From: JAEUMY01 sp031394355
GTDB taxonomy: Bacteria; Pseudomonadota; Gammaproteobacteria; Burkholderiales; Usitatibacteraceae
Length of the DNA: 64,000 bases
NCBI GenBank assembly: GCA_031394355.1
Contig: JANNSU010000080.1
Coordinates: 22,789 to 86,788 of the forward strand
Direction: 5' to 3'
The notes under the pieces were generated by a model, which saw nothing but the letters and a program-made list of their open reading frames with translations, ran no database searches and had not been told where the DNA came from. Of the stretch, positions 26,243-35,122 are shown piece by piece (position 1 is the stretch's first letter; each line of letters begins with the position of its first letter). The translations under genes were made by a program, and so were the position numbers.

Positions 26243-27691
26243 GTGACTTGGGAAGTCGTCATCGGCCTGGAGACGCACACGCAGCTCGCGACGCGCTCCA
26301 AGATTTTTTCCGGCGCATCAACGGCATTTGGTGCTGCGCCCAACACGCAAGCCTCCGCCGTGGATCTCGCGCTGCCAGGCGTGCTGCCGGTGCTGAATCG
26401 TGAAGCCGTGGCCTGCGCGATCAAGTTCGGTTTGGCTGTGGGGGCGACGATCTCGCCGCGCTCCATCTTTGCGCGCAAGAACTATTTCTACCCGGATTCG
26501 CCCAAGGGCTACCAGATCAGCCAGTTTGAGCTGCCGGTAGTCGTTGGCGGCGGGCTCAGGATCCGCACGGGAGAGACGGAAAAGTTCATCCGCCTGACCC
26601 GCGCGCACCTGGAGGAGGATGCTGGCAAGTCGCTCCACGAAACGCAGTACGAGAGCGCGACCGACGTGTCCGGCATCGACCTGAACCGTGCGGGCACGCC
26701 CCTGTTGGAGATCGTCACCGAGCCCGACATGCGGAGCGCCGCCGAGGCTGTGACCTATGCCAAGTCCCTGCATGCACTGGTGGTGTGGCTGGGCATCTGC
26801 GACGGCAACATGCAGGAAGGCTCCTTCCGCTGCGACGCCAATGTGTCGGTCCGAAAGCAAGGTGACGAGAAGCTGGGCACCCGATGTGAAGTGAAAAACG
26901 TGAACTCTTTCCGCTTCCTGGAACGCGCCATCGAGTACGAAATCCGCCGCCAGATCGAGCTGATCGAAGACGGTGGCAAGGTGGTGCAGGAGACGCGCCT
27001 TTACGATGCGGACCGCGATGAAACCCGGTCGATGCGAAGCAAGGAAGACGCGATGGACTATCGCTACTTCCCGGACCCGGATCTGCTCCCGCTGGTGATC
27101 AGCGAGGAATGGATTGCGAATATTCGCAAGGACATGCCGGAATTGCCGGAAGCCAAGCAGGCACGGTTTCAACGCGACTATTCGCTATCCGCCTATGACG
27201 CCGCGACGCTGACGACGACCAAGGCAATGGCCGATTATTTCGAGGCCGTTCTTGAGAATGTTCGCGAACCCAAACTGGCAGCCAACTGGATCACGGGTGA
27301 ACTGTCGGCTGCATTGAACCGGCATGACATGGATATTGCCACCTCACCGGTTTCCGCTGGCGCGTTGGGCGCGCTCCTGAAGCGCATCGCCGACGGCACC
27401 CTGTCCGGCAAGATGGCCAAGGAAGTCTTTGACGCCATCTGGAGCGGCGAAGGCGATGCCGACACCATCATCGAGAAACGCGGTCTGAGGCAAGTCTCCG
27501 ACACCGGCGCCATTGAAGCGATCGTCGACCTGGTGCTGGCTGAAAATCAGAAGTCGGTCGAGGAATTCCGCGCCGGCAAGGAGAAGGCCTTCAATGCATT
27601 GGTTGGGCAGGTCATGAAGGCATCGCAAGGCAAAGCCAACCCGGCGCAGGTGAACGAGGTCCTCAAAAGAAAACTGGCGACCGGGATCTGA
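26243..27691 (+). CDS. gatB: Asp-tRNA(Asn)/Glu-tRNA(Gln) amidotransferase subunit B
   Basis: Encodes 482 residues from GTG 26243, with GGAG ten bases upstream. Family blocks: [13 protein letters not shown], the [19 protein letters not shown] loop, the [17 protein letters not shown] segment and the C-terminal YqeY-like helical domain ending VNEVLKRKL. GatB binds tRNA and carries out kinase/transamidation. The 12-bp palindrome is read ANIR at residues 292-295 in [16 protein letters not shown], a position where the family usually has a similar Arg-ending tetrapeptide. Confidence 0.97.
   Translation: MTWEVVIGLETHTQLATRSKIFSGASTAFGAAPNTQASAVDLALPGVLPVLNREAVACAIKFGLAVGATISPRSIFARKNYFYPDSPKGYQISQFELPVVVGGGLRIRTGETEKFIRLTRAHLEEDAGKSLHETQYESATDVSGIDLNRAGTPLLEIVTEPDMRSAAEAVTYAKSLHALVVWLGICDGNMQEGSFRCDANVSVRKQGDEKLGTRCEVKNVNSFRFLERAIEYEIRRQIELIEDGGKVVQETRLYDADRDETRSMRSKEDAMDYRYFPDPDLLPLVISEEWIANIRKDMPELPEAKQARFQRDYSLSAYDAATLTTTKAMADYFEAVLENVREPKLAANWITGELSAALNRHDMDIATSPVSAGALGALLKRIADGTLSGKMAKEVFDAIWSGEGDADTIIEKRGLRQVSDTGAIEAIVDLVLAENQKSVEEFRAGKEKAFNALVGQVMKASQGKANPAQVNEVLKRKLATGI
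27116..27127. repeat. 12-bp palindrome GCGAATATTCGC
   Basis: Exact copy inside gatB, read Ala-Asn-Ile-Arg; symmetry extends to 16 bp. Confidence 0.95.
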
Positions 27692-27741
27692 TCCGGGCCG
27701 CCAGTTGTCGCCGAGGCGCTATCGCCCGGCGGGATTCGGGA

Positions 27742-28554
27742 CTACCGACACTCGGGATAGCTGATCCGGAGACGTCCTGTGCTGTCCACTTCGCGGCAGA
27801 AGTAGATCTGACCCATGAAGCACGTGAACTCCACGTTGTTGCAGACAAGCTTGCCGCGTTCGCCGGCCTTGCGCACGCCGGTCACCACCTGGTCCTTGGC
27901 CTTCAGTACGGCCTTGCCACTCTTCAGGTCCTTCCAGCGCTGCTTGTCACTTTCAAATTGTGCGGCAAGCCCCTTCTTTTCCTCTTCCATGCGCGTCATG
28001 ATTTCCTGGGTATTTTCGCGGTCCTTCTTGTTGCGCTCCACACTTGCCAAGAGGGGTGCCGGCGCTTCCTTGCCCTTGCCGCTCTTGCCCTTGCCGTCCT
28101 TGTAGAACTCCAGTTCGGCATTGAGCTTCTTCATCTGATCATCCAGATCCCGCAGGCGGTTCTCAGCAGTCTTCTGGCGGGTGTTGATGACATCCAGCGC
28201 GCGGTCCCGCGAGACATCGAATTCCTTCTCTGCGCCGTAGGTGGAAAGCAGAGCACGGTCACGCCGTTGCAAGTCTTCTTCCTTCCTGCGCTCGTCCTTG
28301 GTGCGGTTGGCCTCGTCCTCGCGCGCCTTGATTTCTTCCGGCGTCAGGGGGCGGTCCAGCGTCTTCTTGATGGTGCCCTGCCCGGTCAGCTCCTTGACTT
28401 CCGTCTTGGCACACTGCGGCGGCATCGGGTTGCCATAGTGGGTGACCCCCTTTTCATCCACGCACTTCATGATGGACTGGGCGTGTGAGAGCGTGAATGC
28501 AGTGGCGAGCCCAATGGCGAGCACTGCTGGGACGATATTCAAATTCAGTTTCAT
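27742..28554 (-). CDS. secreted DUF4124 coiled-coil protein
   Basis: Encodes 270 residues. A signal peptide ends near LSHAQS. A DUF4124-like start follows (IMKCVDEKGVTHYGNPMPPQC), then a long charged helical region (about residues 65-215: RTKDERRKEEDLQRRDRALL, RLRDLDDQMKKLN, RMEEEKKGLAAQFE) and a C-terminal cysteine-bearing domain (LVCNNVEFTCFMGQIYFC). Probably periplasmic. DUF4124 proteins are common in betaproteobacteria; role unknown. The real start is ATG 28554. It is convergent with gatB and follows pyrE. Confidence 0.85.
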   Translation of the reverse strand: MKLNLNIVPAVLAIGLATAFTLSHAQSIMKCVDEKGVTHYGNPMPPQCAKTEVKELTGQGTIKKTLDRPLTPEEIKAREDEANRTKDERRKEEDLQRRDRALLSTYGAEKEFDVSRDRALDVINTRQKTAENRLRDLDDQMKKLNAELEFYKDGKGKSGKGKEAPAPLLASVERNKKDRENTQEIMTRMEEEKKGLAAQFESDKQRWKDLKSGKAVLKAKDQVVTGVRKAGERGKLVCNNVEFTCFMGQIYFCREVDSTGRLRISYPECR

Positions 28555-28594
28555 AGGTAGATTCCTGCGATCAGAGTGACGCGGGTCCGCTGTC

Positions 28595-29263
28595 TCATGC
28601 AGCGGTGCCGTATATGCGCCGATATTCTTCGATTCTGGGCAGATGCCTGCCCGGATCCCCATCCCCTCCAGCGTCCACGCCGTAGATGCCCAGCAATGCA
28701 ATGAGGTCTGCGAGTGATGCTACCGCAATAACGGGCATCTGGAACATTTGGCTGACTTCCTCGGTGGCGGACAGATTGCCCTGACCGCGCTCCTGGCGGT
28801 CCAGAGCAATTACCACGCCAGCCGGCTCCGCACTGGCCGCACGTATCATTTCCACCGATTCGCGCACTGATGTGCCAGCCGAGATGACATCGTCGATGAT
28901 CAGCACACGGCCCTTGAGCGGTGCGCCCACGGTCACCCCGCCTTCGCCATGGTCCTTGGCTTCCTTGCGGTTGTAGGAAAACGGCACGTTCTGCCCCATT
29001 TCAGCCAGCGCAATGGCGGTGCCCGCAGCCAGCACGATGCCCTTGTAGGCCGGGCCGAACAGCATGTCGAACTGCAGCCCCGAGGCGCGGATGGCTTCGG
29101 CGTAGAACCGGGTCAACTTGCCCACGCTGGCGCCGTCGGAAAACAGTCCGGCGTTGAAGAAATACGGCGAGAGGCGGCCCGCCTTGGTCTTGAATTCACC
29201 AAAGCAAAGCACCTTCTGCGCGATAGCGAAACGAAGAAAGTCCTGTCGGAAGTCCTGATTCAT
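28595..29263 (-). CDS. pyrE: orotate phosphoribosyltransferase
   Basis: Encodes 222 residues, normal for the family. It makes orotidine 5'-monophosphate from orotate and PRPP in pyrimidine synthesis. The PRPP-binding motif [13 protein letters not shown], the [11 protein letters not shown] loop and the mobile loop [13 protein letters not shown] are present. ATG 29263 starts [14 protein letters not shown]. It is divergent from the exonuclease III gene, as in many betaproteobacteria. Confidence 0.97.
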   Translation of the reverse strand: MNQDFRQDFLRFAIAQKVLCFGEFKTKAGRLSPYFFNAGLFSDGASVGKLTRFYAEAIRASGLQFDMLFGPAYKGIVLAAGTAIALAEMGQNVPFSYNRKEAKDHGEGGVTVGAPLKGRVLIIDDVISAGTSVRESVEMIRAASAEPAGVVIALDRQERGQGNLSATEEVSQMFQMPVIAVASLADLIALLGIYGVDAGGDGDPGRHLPRIEEYRRIYGTAA

Positions 29264-29333
29264 GCGGCTTTGTGGGGAGAATGAAGGATAATCGCGGCTC
29301 ATTTTCTCATGCTGCCCCGTCTGACACCACCCC

Positions 29334-30107
29334 ATGCGCATCATTTCCGTGAACGTCAACGGCATCCGTGCCGCGAACAACAAAGGCTTTTTTGACTGGT
29401 TGCCTAAGCAGAAGGCGGATGTCGTCTGCCTGCAGGAAATCAAGGCCATGGAATCCGATCTGCCCAATGCCGCCCGTGGCGTGAAGGGCATGCAGGGATT
29501 TTTCCACCCGGCCGAGAAGAAGGGCTACAGCGGTACGGGCCTTTATGCGCGCAAGCCGCCGGACAAGGTCGTCAAGGGCATGAAAATCAAGTTCTTTGAC
29601 GCCGAAGGGCGCTATTTGCAGGCGGATTTCGGCAACCTCTCGGTCATTTCGCTCTATGTGCCTTCCGGCACATCTTCGGAGGAGCGTCTGAAAGTGAAGT
29701 TCGAGTTCATGGAGCAGTTCTTTCCGGTGATGAAGAAGCTGGCCAAGTCCGGTCGCGAGATCATCCTGTGCGGCGACTGGAACGTGGCGCACCAGCAGAT
29801 CGACCTCAAGAACTGGCGGAGCAACCAGAAAAACTCCGGATTCCTCCCCGAAGAGCGCGCCTGGCTCACGCGAATATTCGCAGAGCTGGGATTCGTCGAT
29901 GTCTTCCGCACGCTGGACCAGCGGCCGGAGCAATACACCTGGTGGTCCAACCGCGGCCAGGCCTGGGCCAAGAATGTCGGCTGGCGCCTGGACTATCAGA
30001 TCGCCACGCCGGGCATAGCAGCCACGGCTAGAAAGTGCTCAATCTACAAGGATGAGCGGTTTTCTGACCATGCGCCACTGATCATCGATTACGACTACAC
30101 AATCTGA
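29334..30107 (+). CDS. xthA: exodeoxyribonuclease III / AP endonuclease
   Basis: Encodes 257 residues. It is a class II AP endonuclease of the exonuclease III family (base excision repair). Catalytic landmarks: [14 protein letters not shown] (metal Glu), [12 protein letters not shown] (Asp and Asn), WRLDYQIAT and the C-terminal SDHAPLIID (His). The 12-bp palindrome is read RIFA in [13 protein letters not shown], which fits the usual family helix. Confidence 0.96.
   Translation: MRIISVNVNGIRAANNKGFFDWLPKQKADVVCLQEIKAMESDLPNAARGVKGMQGFFHPAEKKGYSGTGLYARKPPDKVVKGMKIKFFDAEGRYLQADFGNLSVISLYVPSGTSSEERLKVKFEFMEQFFPVMKKLAKSGREIILCGDWNVAHQQIDLKNWRSNQKNSGFLPEERAWLTRIFAELGFVDVFRTLDQRPEQYTWWSNRGQAWAKNVGWRLDYQIATPGIAATARKCSIYKDERFSDHAPLIIDYDYTI
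29870..29881. repeat. 12-bp palindrome GCGAATATTCGC
   Basis: Exact copy inside xthA, read Arg-Ile-Phe-Ala. Confidence 0.95.
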
Positions 30108-30196
30108 TTTATTTGAACCACGGACGCCACAGAGTTTGTGAGTTGCCATCCCAGGATTCACGGTGGTCTCCATGGTTCAGCACTTGAAATGATTTC

Positions 30197-32104
30197 ATGA
30201 TCCGACTTACCAATCTCACGTTGATGCGCGCCGCCAAGGTGCTGCTGAAAGATGCTGGTCTCACGCTCTTCCCTGGCCACAAGGTGGGGCTGGTGGGGCC
30301 GAACGGCTGCGGCAAATCCAGCCTGTTCGCCATGCTGCTCGGCACGCTGCAGCCCGAGGCGGGCAGCGTGGAGCTGCCGGGGAGCTGGGTCATCGCCCAT
30401 GTGGCGCAGGACGCCGAGGCGGCGCCCGCGTCCGCGCTCGAGCATGTTCTGGATGGCGACCAGGAGCTGCGCGAGGTGGAGCACCTGCTGGCCGAGGCGG
30501 AGACCGAAGGTAGCGGCGAGCATATCGCCGAGCTGCACACCCGGATGGACCATATTGGCGGCTATCAGGCGCGCGTGCGGGCGGCCACGCTACTGTCGGG
30601 GCTCGGCTTCAGCGAGGCGGACCAGCAAAGACCCGTGGCGGAATTCTCCGGCGGCTGGCGCATGCGGCTCAATCTTGCGCAGGCGCTGATGTGTCGCTCC
30701 GACCTCTTGTTGCTGGATGAACCCACGAACCACCTCGACCTCGACGCCGTGCTCTGGCTGGAAGACTGGCTGGCAGGCTATCAAGGCACGCTGCTGCTCA
30801 TCACCCACGACCGCGATTTCCTCGATGCCGTGGTGGGCCGGATTGTGCATGTCGAAAACGAGAAGCTGAACGACTACACCGGCAACTATTCCACGTTCGA
30901 GACTACGCGCGCGTCCCAGCTGGCACTGCAACAATCGCAGTATGTGAAGCAGCAACGGACGGTTGCGCACATGCGCGAGTACATCGACCGCTTCCGCTAC
31001 AAAGCCAGCAAAGCGCGCCAGGCGCAGAGCCGGCTCAAGGCGCTGGAGCGCATGGAGCTCATCGCGGCGGCACACGTGGATTCACCGTTTGAATTCCAGT
31101 TCCGCGAGCCGGACATCAAACCGCGTCAGCTCATCCAGCTCATCGAGACCACGGTGGGCTACGCCGCCAAGCCGGTCGTGTCCGGCATCGAATGGACGCT
31201 GTTCTACGGTGACCGCATCGGCTTGCTGGGGCCGAATGGCGCGGGCAAGTCCACACTGCTGAAGTCATTGGTGGGCGATCTGCCGTTGCTGCACGGGACG
31301 CGCCATGTCGGCCAGGGTTTGAAGGTCGGCTACTTCCACCAGCATCAGGTGGAGCAACTGCGCATGGACGAGTCACCGCTCCAGCAGTTGCAGCGTCTTT
31401 CCACGCCGAATACCCGGGAGCAGGAGCTGCGCAATTTTCTCGGCGGCTTCGATTTCCGCGGCGACCGCGTCAACGAGTCCATCGCGCCGTTCTCAGGCGG
31501 CGAGAAGGCACGGCTGGCGCTGGCGCTCATCGTCTGGCAGAAGCCCAACCTTCTCCTGCTGGATGAGCCTACTAACCACCTCGATATCGACATGCGCGAA
31601 GCATTGGCGGAGGCGCTGCAGGATTTTGAAGGCACGCTGGTGGTCATCGCGCATGATCGTCACCTCCTCAAAGCCACCACCGACCAACTCTGGCTGGTGG
31701 CGGATCACAAGCTCAGCGAATTCAACGGCGATCTGGACGATTACAAAGTGTGGGCGCGGGAGTATCACGCCAAGCTTCGTCGCCCCGTCGCGGAGGAGGG
31801 TGCTGTCGATCGCAAAGCGCTGAAACGCGCCGAGGCCGAGGCACGGCAGAAGACCTATGCCGCGCGCAAACCGTTTGAGCAGAAACTGGCCAAGCTCGAG
31901 AAGGAAATCGACAAGCTCAATCTCGAAAAATCGGAACTGGATGCCTGGCTGGTGTCCGAAGCGGCCTTTGCCGACGAGAACCGTGAGCTGTTGCAGGAAA
32001 AGATCAAGCGGCAGGGTGAGCTGAAGGTTGCCGTCGAGAATGTGGAGTGGCAGTGGTTTGAGGTGCAGCGGAAGCTTGAAGAGGCAAGTGCTGCCGTTGA
32101 ATAG
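30197..32104 (+). CDS. ABC-F family ATPase (YheS-like)
   Basis: Encodes 635 residues, the size of Escherichia coli YheS (637). There are two ABC domains without membrane segments: first Walker A GPNGCGKSS and signature FSGGWRMRL, second Walker A GPNGAGKST and signature FSGGEKARL, with LLLDEPTNHLD in both. The linker is helical (QRTVAHMREYIDRFRYKASK) and the C-terminus is a coiled coil (about residues 530-630). ABC-F proteins act on ribosomes in translation. I infer the YheS subgroup from length and domain layout. Confidence 0.93.
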   Translation: MIRLTNLTLMRAAKVLLKDAGLTLFPGHKVGLVGPNGCGKSSLFAMLLGTLQPEAGSVELPGSWVIAHVAQDAEAAPASALEHVLDGDQELREVEHLLAEAETEGSGEHIAELHTRMDHIGGYQARVRAATLLSGLGFSEADQQRPVAEFSGGWRMRLNLAQALMCRSDLLLLDEPTNHLDLDAVLWLEDWLAGYQGTLLLITHDRDFLDAVVGRIVHVENEKLNDYTGNYSTFETTRASQLALQQSQYVKQQRTVAHMREYIDRFRYKASKARQAQSRLKALERMELIAAAHVDSPFEFQFREPDIKPRQLIQLIETTVGYAAKPVVSGIEWTLFYGDRIGLLGPNGAGKSTLLKSLVGDLPLLHGTRHVGQGLKVGYFHQHQVEQLRMDESPLQQLQRLSTPNTREQELRNFLGGFDFRGDRVNESIAPFSGGEKARLALALIVWQKPNLLLLDEPTNHLDIDMREALAEALQDFEGTLVVIAHDRHLLKATTDQLWLVADHKLSEFNGDLDDYKVWAREYHAKLRRPVAEEGAVDRKALKRAEAEARQKTYAARKPFEQKLAKLEKEIDKLNLEKSELDAWLVSEAAFADENRELLQEKIKRQGELKVAVENVEWQWFEVQRKLEEASAAVE

Positions 32105-32155
32105 GCAATTCCTCGACATTGGCTGCGTCAACAACAGCGGCGTAGAAAGGTCAGC

Positions 32156-32473
32156 ATGAATACCAAAATTGCATGGGCGGAAATGGAAGTTGGCGGCACC
32201 TATTTCCTGCTTGGATACTATGACCCAAGCCGGAATCTCCCATACATTGAAACCCTAAAGTACCGTGGGTTTGATAGCAATGCTGCTACCGATCAGAAAG
32301 AGCACACCTTCGAGTATGCAGTCTCTTGGGTAGAGCGGGCGGGTGTTGGATCGCCAAGCGAGGAAAACACGATCACCTTCTTAGATAGCGACCCTTCGTG
32401 CTTAGGTGACCTAGATGGCCTAATTCGGGAGCTTGAGCGGCATCGCCGGGAGCTTGGCGATAGACGAAAGTGA
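32156..32473 (+). CDS. hypothetical protein, 105 residues
   Basis: ATG 32156 follows AAAGG a few bases upstream. The product is soluble and acidic: a beta-rich N-terminal half with TYFLLGYYDPSRNLPYIE and a C-terminal helix LDGLIRELERHRRELGD. I recognise no family. The codon use is more AT-rich than the neighbouring genes. It could be a recently acquired gene; coding status is plausible because the helix and aromatic spacing look protein-like, but not certain. Confidence 0.55.
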   Translation: MNTKIAWAEMEVGGTYFLLGYYDPSRNLPYIETLKYRGFDSNAATDQKEHTFEYAVSWVERAGVGSPSEENTITFLDSDPSCLGDLDGLIRELERHRRELGDRRK

Positions 32474-32534
32474 CGTGTCCAGGAAGTAGCAAGTGGCATC
32501 CAGGATCAGTGGTACGACAATGTGATTCTTGAAA

Positions 32535-33119
32535 CTAATCCCGCGTCAACCGATACATCGCCAACGATCCGCGAATATTCGCAAATGCATTGACGGGCTT
32601 ATCCCCCGCCAACACCTGCCGCGACAACACCCGATACCCCTTCTCCGCACACAGCGCATCAAAATCCGCGATGGTGAACAAGTGCACATTGGGCGTGTCG
32701 TACCACTGATAGGGCAGATCGTCGGACACGGGCATGTGGCCCATCAGAAGTTGCATGCGAACGTGCCAGTAGCCGAAGTTGGGGAACGTGACGATGGCTT
32801 CACGGCCGATGCGCAGCATCTCGGTCAGTACCAGCTCGGTGTGACGCATGGCTTGCAGCGTCTGCGACAGGATGACGCAGTCAAATGATTGGTCGTCGAA
32901 GTCGCGCAGGCCGCCTTCCAGATCGCGCTGCAGTACGTTGACGCCATTGGCGATGCAAAGCGGAATCTTGTCATCGTCAATCTCGATGCCATAGCCCGTG
33001 ACGTCACGCGTGTCCGCGAGCAGACGGAACAGCGTGCCGTCGCCGCAGCCCAGGTCCAGCACACGTGACTGGGGCTGAATCCAGTCGGCAATGACGGAAT
33101 AGTCGCGCCGGATGCTCAT
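32535..33119 (-). CDS. metW: methionine biosynthesis protein MetW
   Basis: Encodes 194 residues. A methyltransferase-like fold with [15 protein letters not shown] and the [19 protein letters not shown] and [13 protein letters not shown] segments typical of MetW. It is coupled to metX by an ATGA overlap, the standard arrangement in betaproteobacteria, where MetW is needed with MetX for methionine synthesis. The palindrome at 32571-32582 is read ANIR near the C-terminus. Confidence 0.95.
   Translation of the reverse strand: MSIRRDYSVIADWIQPQSRVLDLGCGDGTLFRLLADTRDVTGYGIEIDDDKIPLCIANGVNVLQRDLEGGLRDFDDQSFDCVILSQTLQAMRHTELVLTEMLRIGREAIVTFPNFGYWHVRMQLLMGHMPVSDDLPYQWYDTPNVHLFTIADFDALCAEKGYRVLSRQVLAGDKPVNAFANIRGSLAMYRLTRD
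32571..32582. repeat. 12-bp palindrome GCGAATATTCGC
   Basis: Exact copy inside metW near its 3' end, read Ala-Asn-Ile-Arg. Confidence 0.95.
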
Positions 33120-34534
33120 GGATTGGCCCCCTCTCTCCCCGCTCTCCCCCACGAGGGGGGAGAGGGCTGAGCTGCTGCGCTCGAAGCCGCCGGCTGAATC
33201 CGCGAATCGACAGAACCCCCGCTTGATGGGAGGGGTGATCCGACTGAACCATTCTCCCCTGATGGGAGAGGCACCGATTCGGCTGAACCCCTCTCCCCTG
33301 ATGTGAGAGGCACCGATTCGGCTGAACCCCTCTCCCTGGATGTGAGAGGCACCGATTCGACTGAACCCCTCTCCCTGGATGTGAGAGGGGTAGGGGAGAG
33401 GGTGGAAAACGCCTTGTTCAGATAGGCCCGCACGGTGGCCAGGTAGCGCGGGTCTTCCAGCAGAAACGCGTCGTGCCCATTGGGCGCGGCAATCTCCGCA
33501 TAGGCAATATCGCGTCGATTGTCGATGAGCGCCTTCACGATCTCGTGCGACCTCTCGGGCGCGAAGCGCCAGTCTGTGGTGAAGGACACGACCAGGAATT
33601 TTGCCCTCGCCGAGGAGAGGGCTTTGGCAAGATCGCCGCCATGCTCGGCAGCGGGGTCGAAATAGTCCAGCGCCTTGGTCACGCGCAGATAGGTGTTGGC
33701 GTCGTAGTACTCGGCGAACTTGTCACCCTGGTAGCGCAGATAGGATTCGATCTGGAACTCGGGTGCAAAGGAGAAATTCAGTCCGTCACGCAACTGGCGG
33801 CCGAATTTTTCGGCCATCTGTTCATCAGAAATGTAGGTGATGTGGCCGATCATACGTGCCACGCGCAGCCCCAGACGCGGCTTCTCGCCCTTCTCGCCGA
33901 AATGGCCATCCGAAAACTGCGGGTCGGAGAGGATGGCCTGGCGTGCCACTTCATTGAAGGCGATGTTTTGCGCCGACAGGTTGGGTGCTGCGGCAATGAC
34001 AAGTGCGTGCGCCACGCGAGAGGGATATCGGATGGACCAGCAAAGCGCCTGCATGCCGCCGAGGCTGCCACCCATGACGGCCAGCAGCCGCGTGATGCCC
34101 AGCCGGTCGGCGAGCCGCACCTGCGCGTCCACCCAGTCTTCCACGGTGACGATGGGGAAATCCGCGCCCCACGCTTTGCCGGTCGCCAGGTTGACGGACA
34201 GCGGACCGCTGGAACCAAAGCAGGAGCCGAGGTTGTTCACGCCGATGACGAAGAAGCGATCAGTATCCACCGGCTTGCCGGGGCCGACCATGTTGTCCCA
34301 CCAGCCTGTGTTGTCCGGGTCATCCGCGTAGGTGCCGGCAACATGGTGTGAGGCATTCAGCGCATGGCAGATGAGGATCGCGTTGCTGCGGTCCGCGTTC
34401 AGTGCGCCATAGGTCTCGTAGACCAGATCATAGTCAGACAGCGTCGCACCAGAGCGCAATTTCAGCGGTTCGCTGAAGCGCGCTGTCTGCGGGGCGACGA
34501 TGCCAACGGAATGTGACTGCGAATATTCGCTCAT
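33116..34534 (-). CDS. metX: homoserine O-acyltransferase MetX with repeat-derived C-terminal extension
   Basis: Encodes 472 residues; MetX is usually near 380. An alpha/beta hydrolase fold with [24 protein letters not shown], the nucleophile elbow [12 protein letters not shown] and the C-terminal catalytic His in [13 protein letters not shown]. It acylates homoserine with acetyl- or succinyl-CoA; the acyl donor cannot be told from sequence alone. About residue 378 normal sequence ends (YLNKAFSTL) and some 94 residues of low-complexity Ser/Arg/Glu/Pro sequence follow, encoded by 39-bp tandem repeats. The palindrome lies at codons 2-5 (MSEYSQ). Confidence 0.94.
   Translation of the reverse strand: MSEYSQSHSVGIVAPQTARFSEPLKLRSGATLSDYDLVYETYGALNADRSNAILICHALNASHHVAGTYADDPDNTGWWDNMVGPGKPVDTDRFFVIGVNNLGSCFGSSGPLSVNLATGKAWGADFPIVTVEDWVDAQVRLADRLGITRLLAVMGGSLGGMQALCWSIRYPSRVAHALVIAAAPNLSAQNIAFNEVARQAILSDPQFSDGHFGEKGEKPRLGLRVARMIGHITYISDEQMAEKFGRQLRDGLNFSFAPEFQIESYLRYQGDKFAEYYDANTYLRVTKALDYFDPAAEHGGDLAKALSSARAKFLVVSFTTDWRFAPERSHEIVKALIDNRRDIAYAEIAAPNGHDAFLLEDPRYLATVRAYLNKAFSTLSPTPLTSRERGSVESVPLTSRERGSAESVPLTSGERGSAESVPLPSGENGSVGSPLPSSGGSVDSRIQPAASSAAAQPSPPSWGRAGREGANP
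33120..33400. repeat. 39-bp tandem repeat and related CTCTCCCC tract inside metX
   Basis: Units starting GGCACCGATTCG at 33270, 33309 and 33348 have a 39-bp period (13 codons), each with CTGAACCCCTCTCC; more degenerate copies extend to 33120. The translation repeats [13 protein letters not shown]. Confidence 0.88.
34519..34530. repeat. 12-bp palindrome GCGAATATTCGC
   Basis: Exact copy at codons 2-5 of metX, read in the Glu-Tyr-Ser frame. Confidence 0.95.
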
Positions 34535-34547
34535 GAATGGATACAAA

Positions 34548-34581
34548 CAAAAAGCCCGGTCAGCTTGGCGCTAAACGGGCT
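34548..34581 (-). terminator. Rho-independent terminator before metX
   Basis: Minus-strand AGCCCG ... CGGGCT hairpin followed by TTTTTG. It lies after the ptsI-downstream gene and upstream of metX, so it probably separates the two transcripts. Confidence 0.6.
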
Positions 34582-34697
34582 TCGGAATGCATCGCAGCCG
34601 CTTTAGCCGTATTTATTTGGAAGCACTGCTTCCGGCGCCCGCAAGCTGATCGTCAAATCGGCGCCTGAGTGGAACTTACGCGAGGCTACCTGGGCTG

Positions 34698-35114
34698 TCA
34701 AATTGGCGGGGCAGCGGACGGGGCAGGGGGCTTGGCTTCTGGCGGGCAGTCGCGGATGCAGTGTTCAATGAACGCTGCCACGTCGCGAGGCAGTTGCGGC
34801 GCGATATCCAGAAACTGTTGCAGGACGAGATCGGCAGGAAAGGCACCGTTTGCCCGCAGGATGGCGGTCATGGCCCGGCCGGGCTTTTGCTCATTGGCAT
34901 CGACGCTTTCATGAAAGTATCCCGCGTGCTGGTCCCAGCGCAAAATGTGCTCATCCATGCTGCGGCCGTAGCATAGGTGCAGGCTGGTGAAGGGTTCGCC
35001 GCCGTCCTTGCCTGTGTCCTGCCACGTGAAAATATCGAACGACTCGCCCCGGAACCAGCGCTTGCGGCCCTTCCCGTTTTCTGCATCCTGTTTGACGGAT
35101 CGAATCTCGTGCAT
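34698..35114 (-). CDS. hypothetical protein downstream of ptsI
   Basis: Encodes 138 residues from ATG 35114, eight bases after the ptsI stop. An N-terminal beta-rich part (RKRWFRGESFDIFTWQD, PFTSLHLCYGR) is followed by WDQHAGYFHESVDANEQKPG and a helical part (DLVLQQFLDIAPQLPRDVAAF), ending in a Pro/Ala-rich tail. No family is recognised; I infer it is part of the PTS transcript from spacing alone. A much longer upstream frame overlaps ptsI out of phase and is rejected. Confidence 0.75.
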   Translation of the reverse strand: MHEIRSVKQDAENGKGRKRWFRGESFDIFTWQDTGKDGGEPFTSLHLCYGRSMDEHILRWDQHAGYFHESVDANEQKPGRAMTAILRANGAFPADLVLQQFLDIAPQLPRDVAAFIEHCIRDCPPEAKPPAPSAAPPI

Positions 35115-35122
35115 CGTCAGTC

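Noticed and set aside
34535..34697. A riboswitch upstream of metX
   Set aside because: The spacer shows only a terminator hairpin; I cannot identify a SAM or SAH aptamer pattern.
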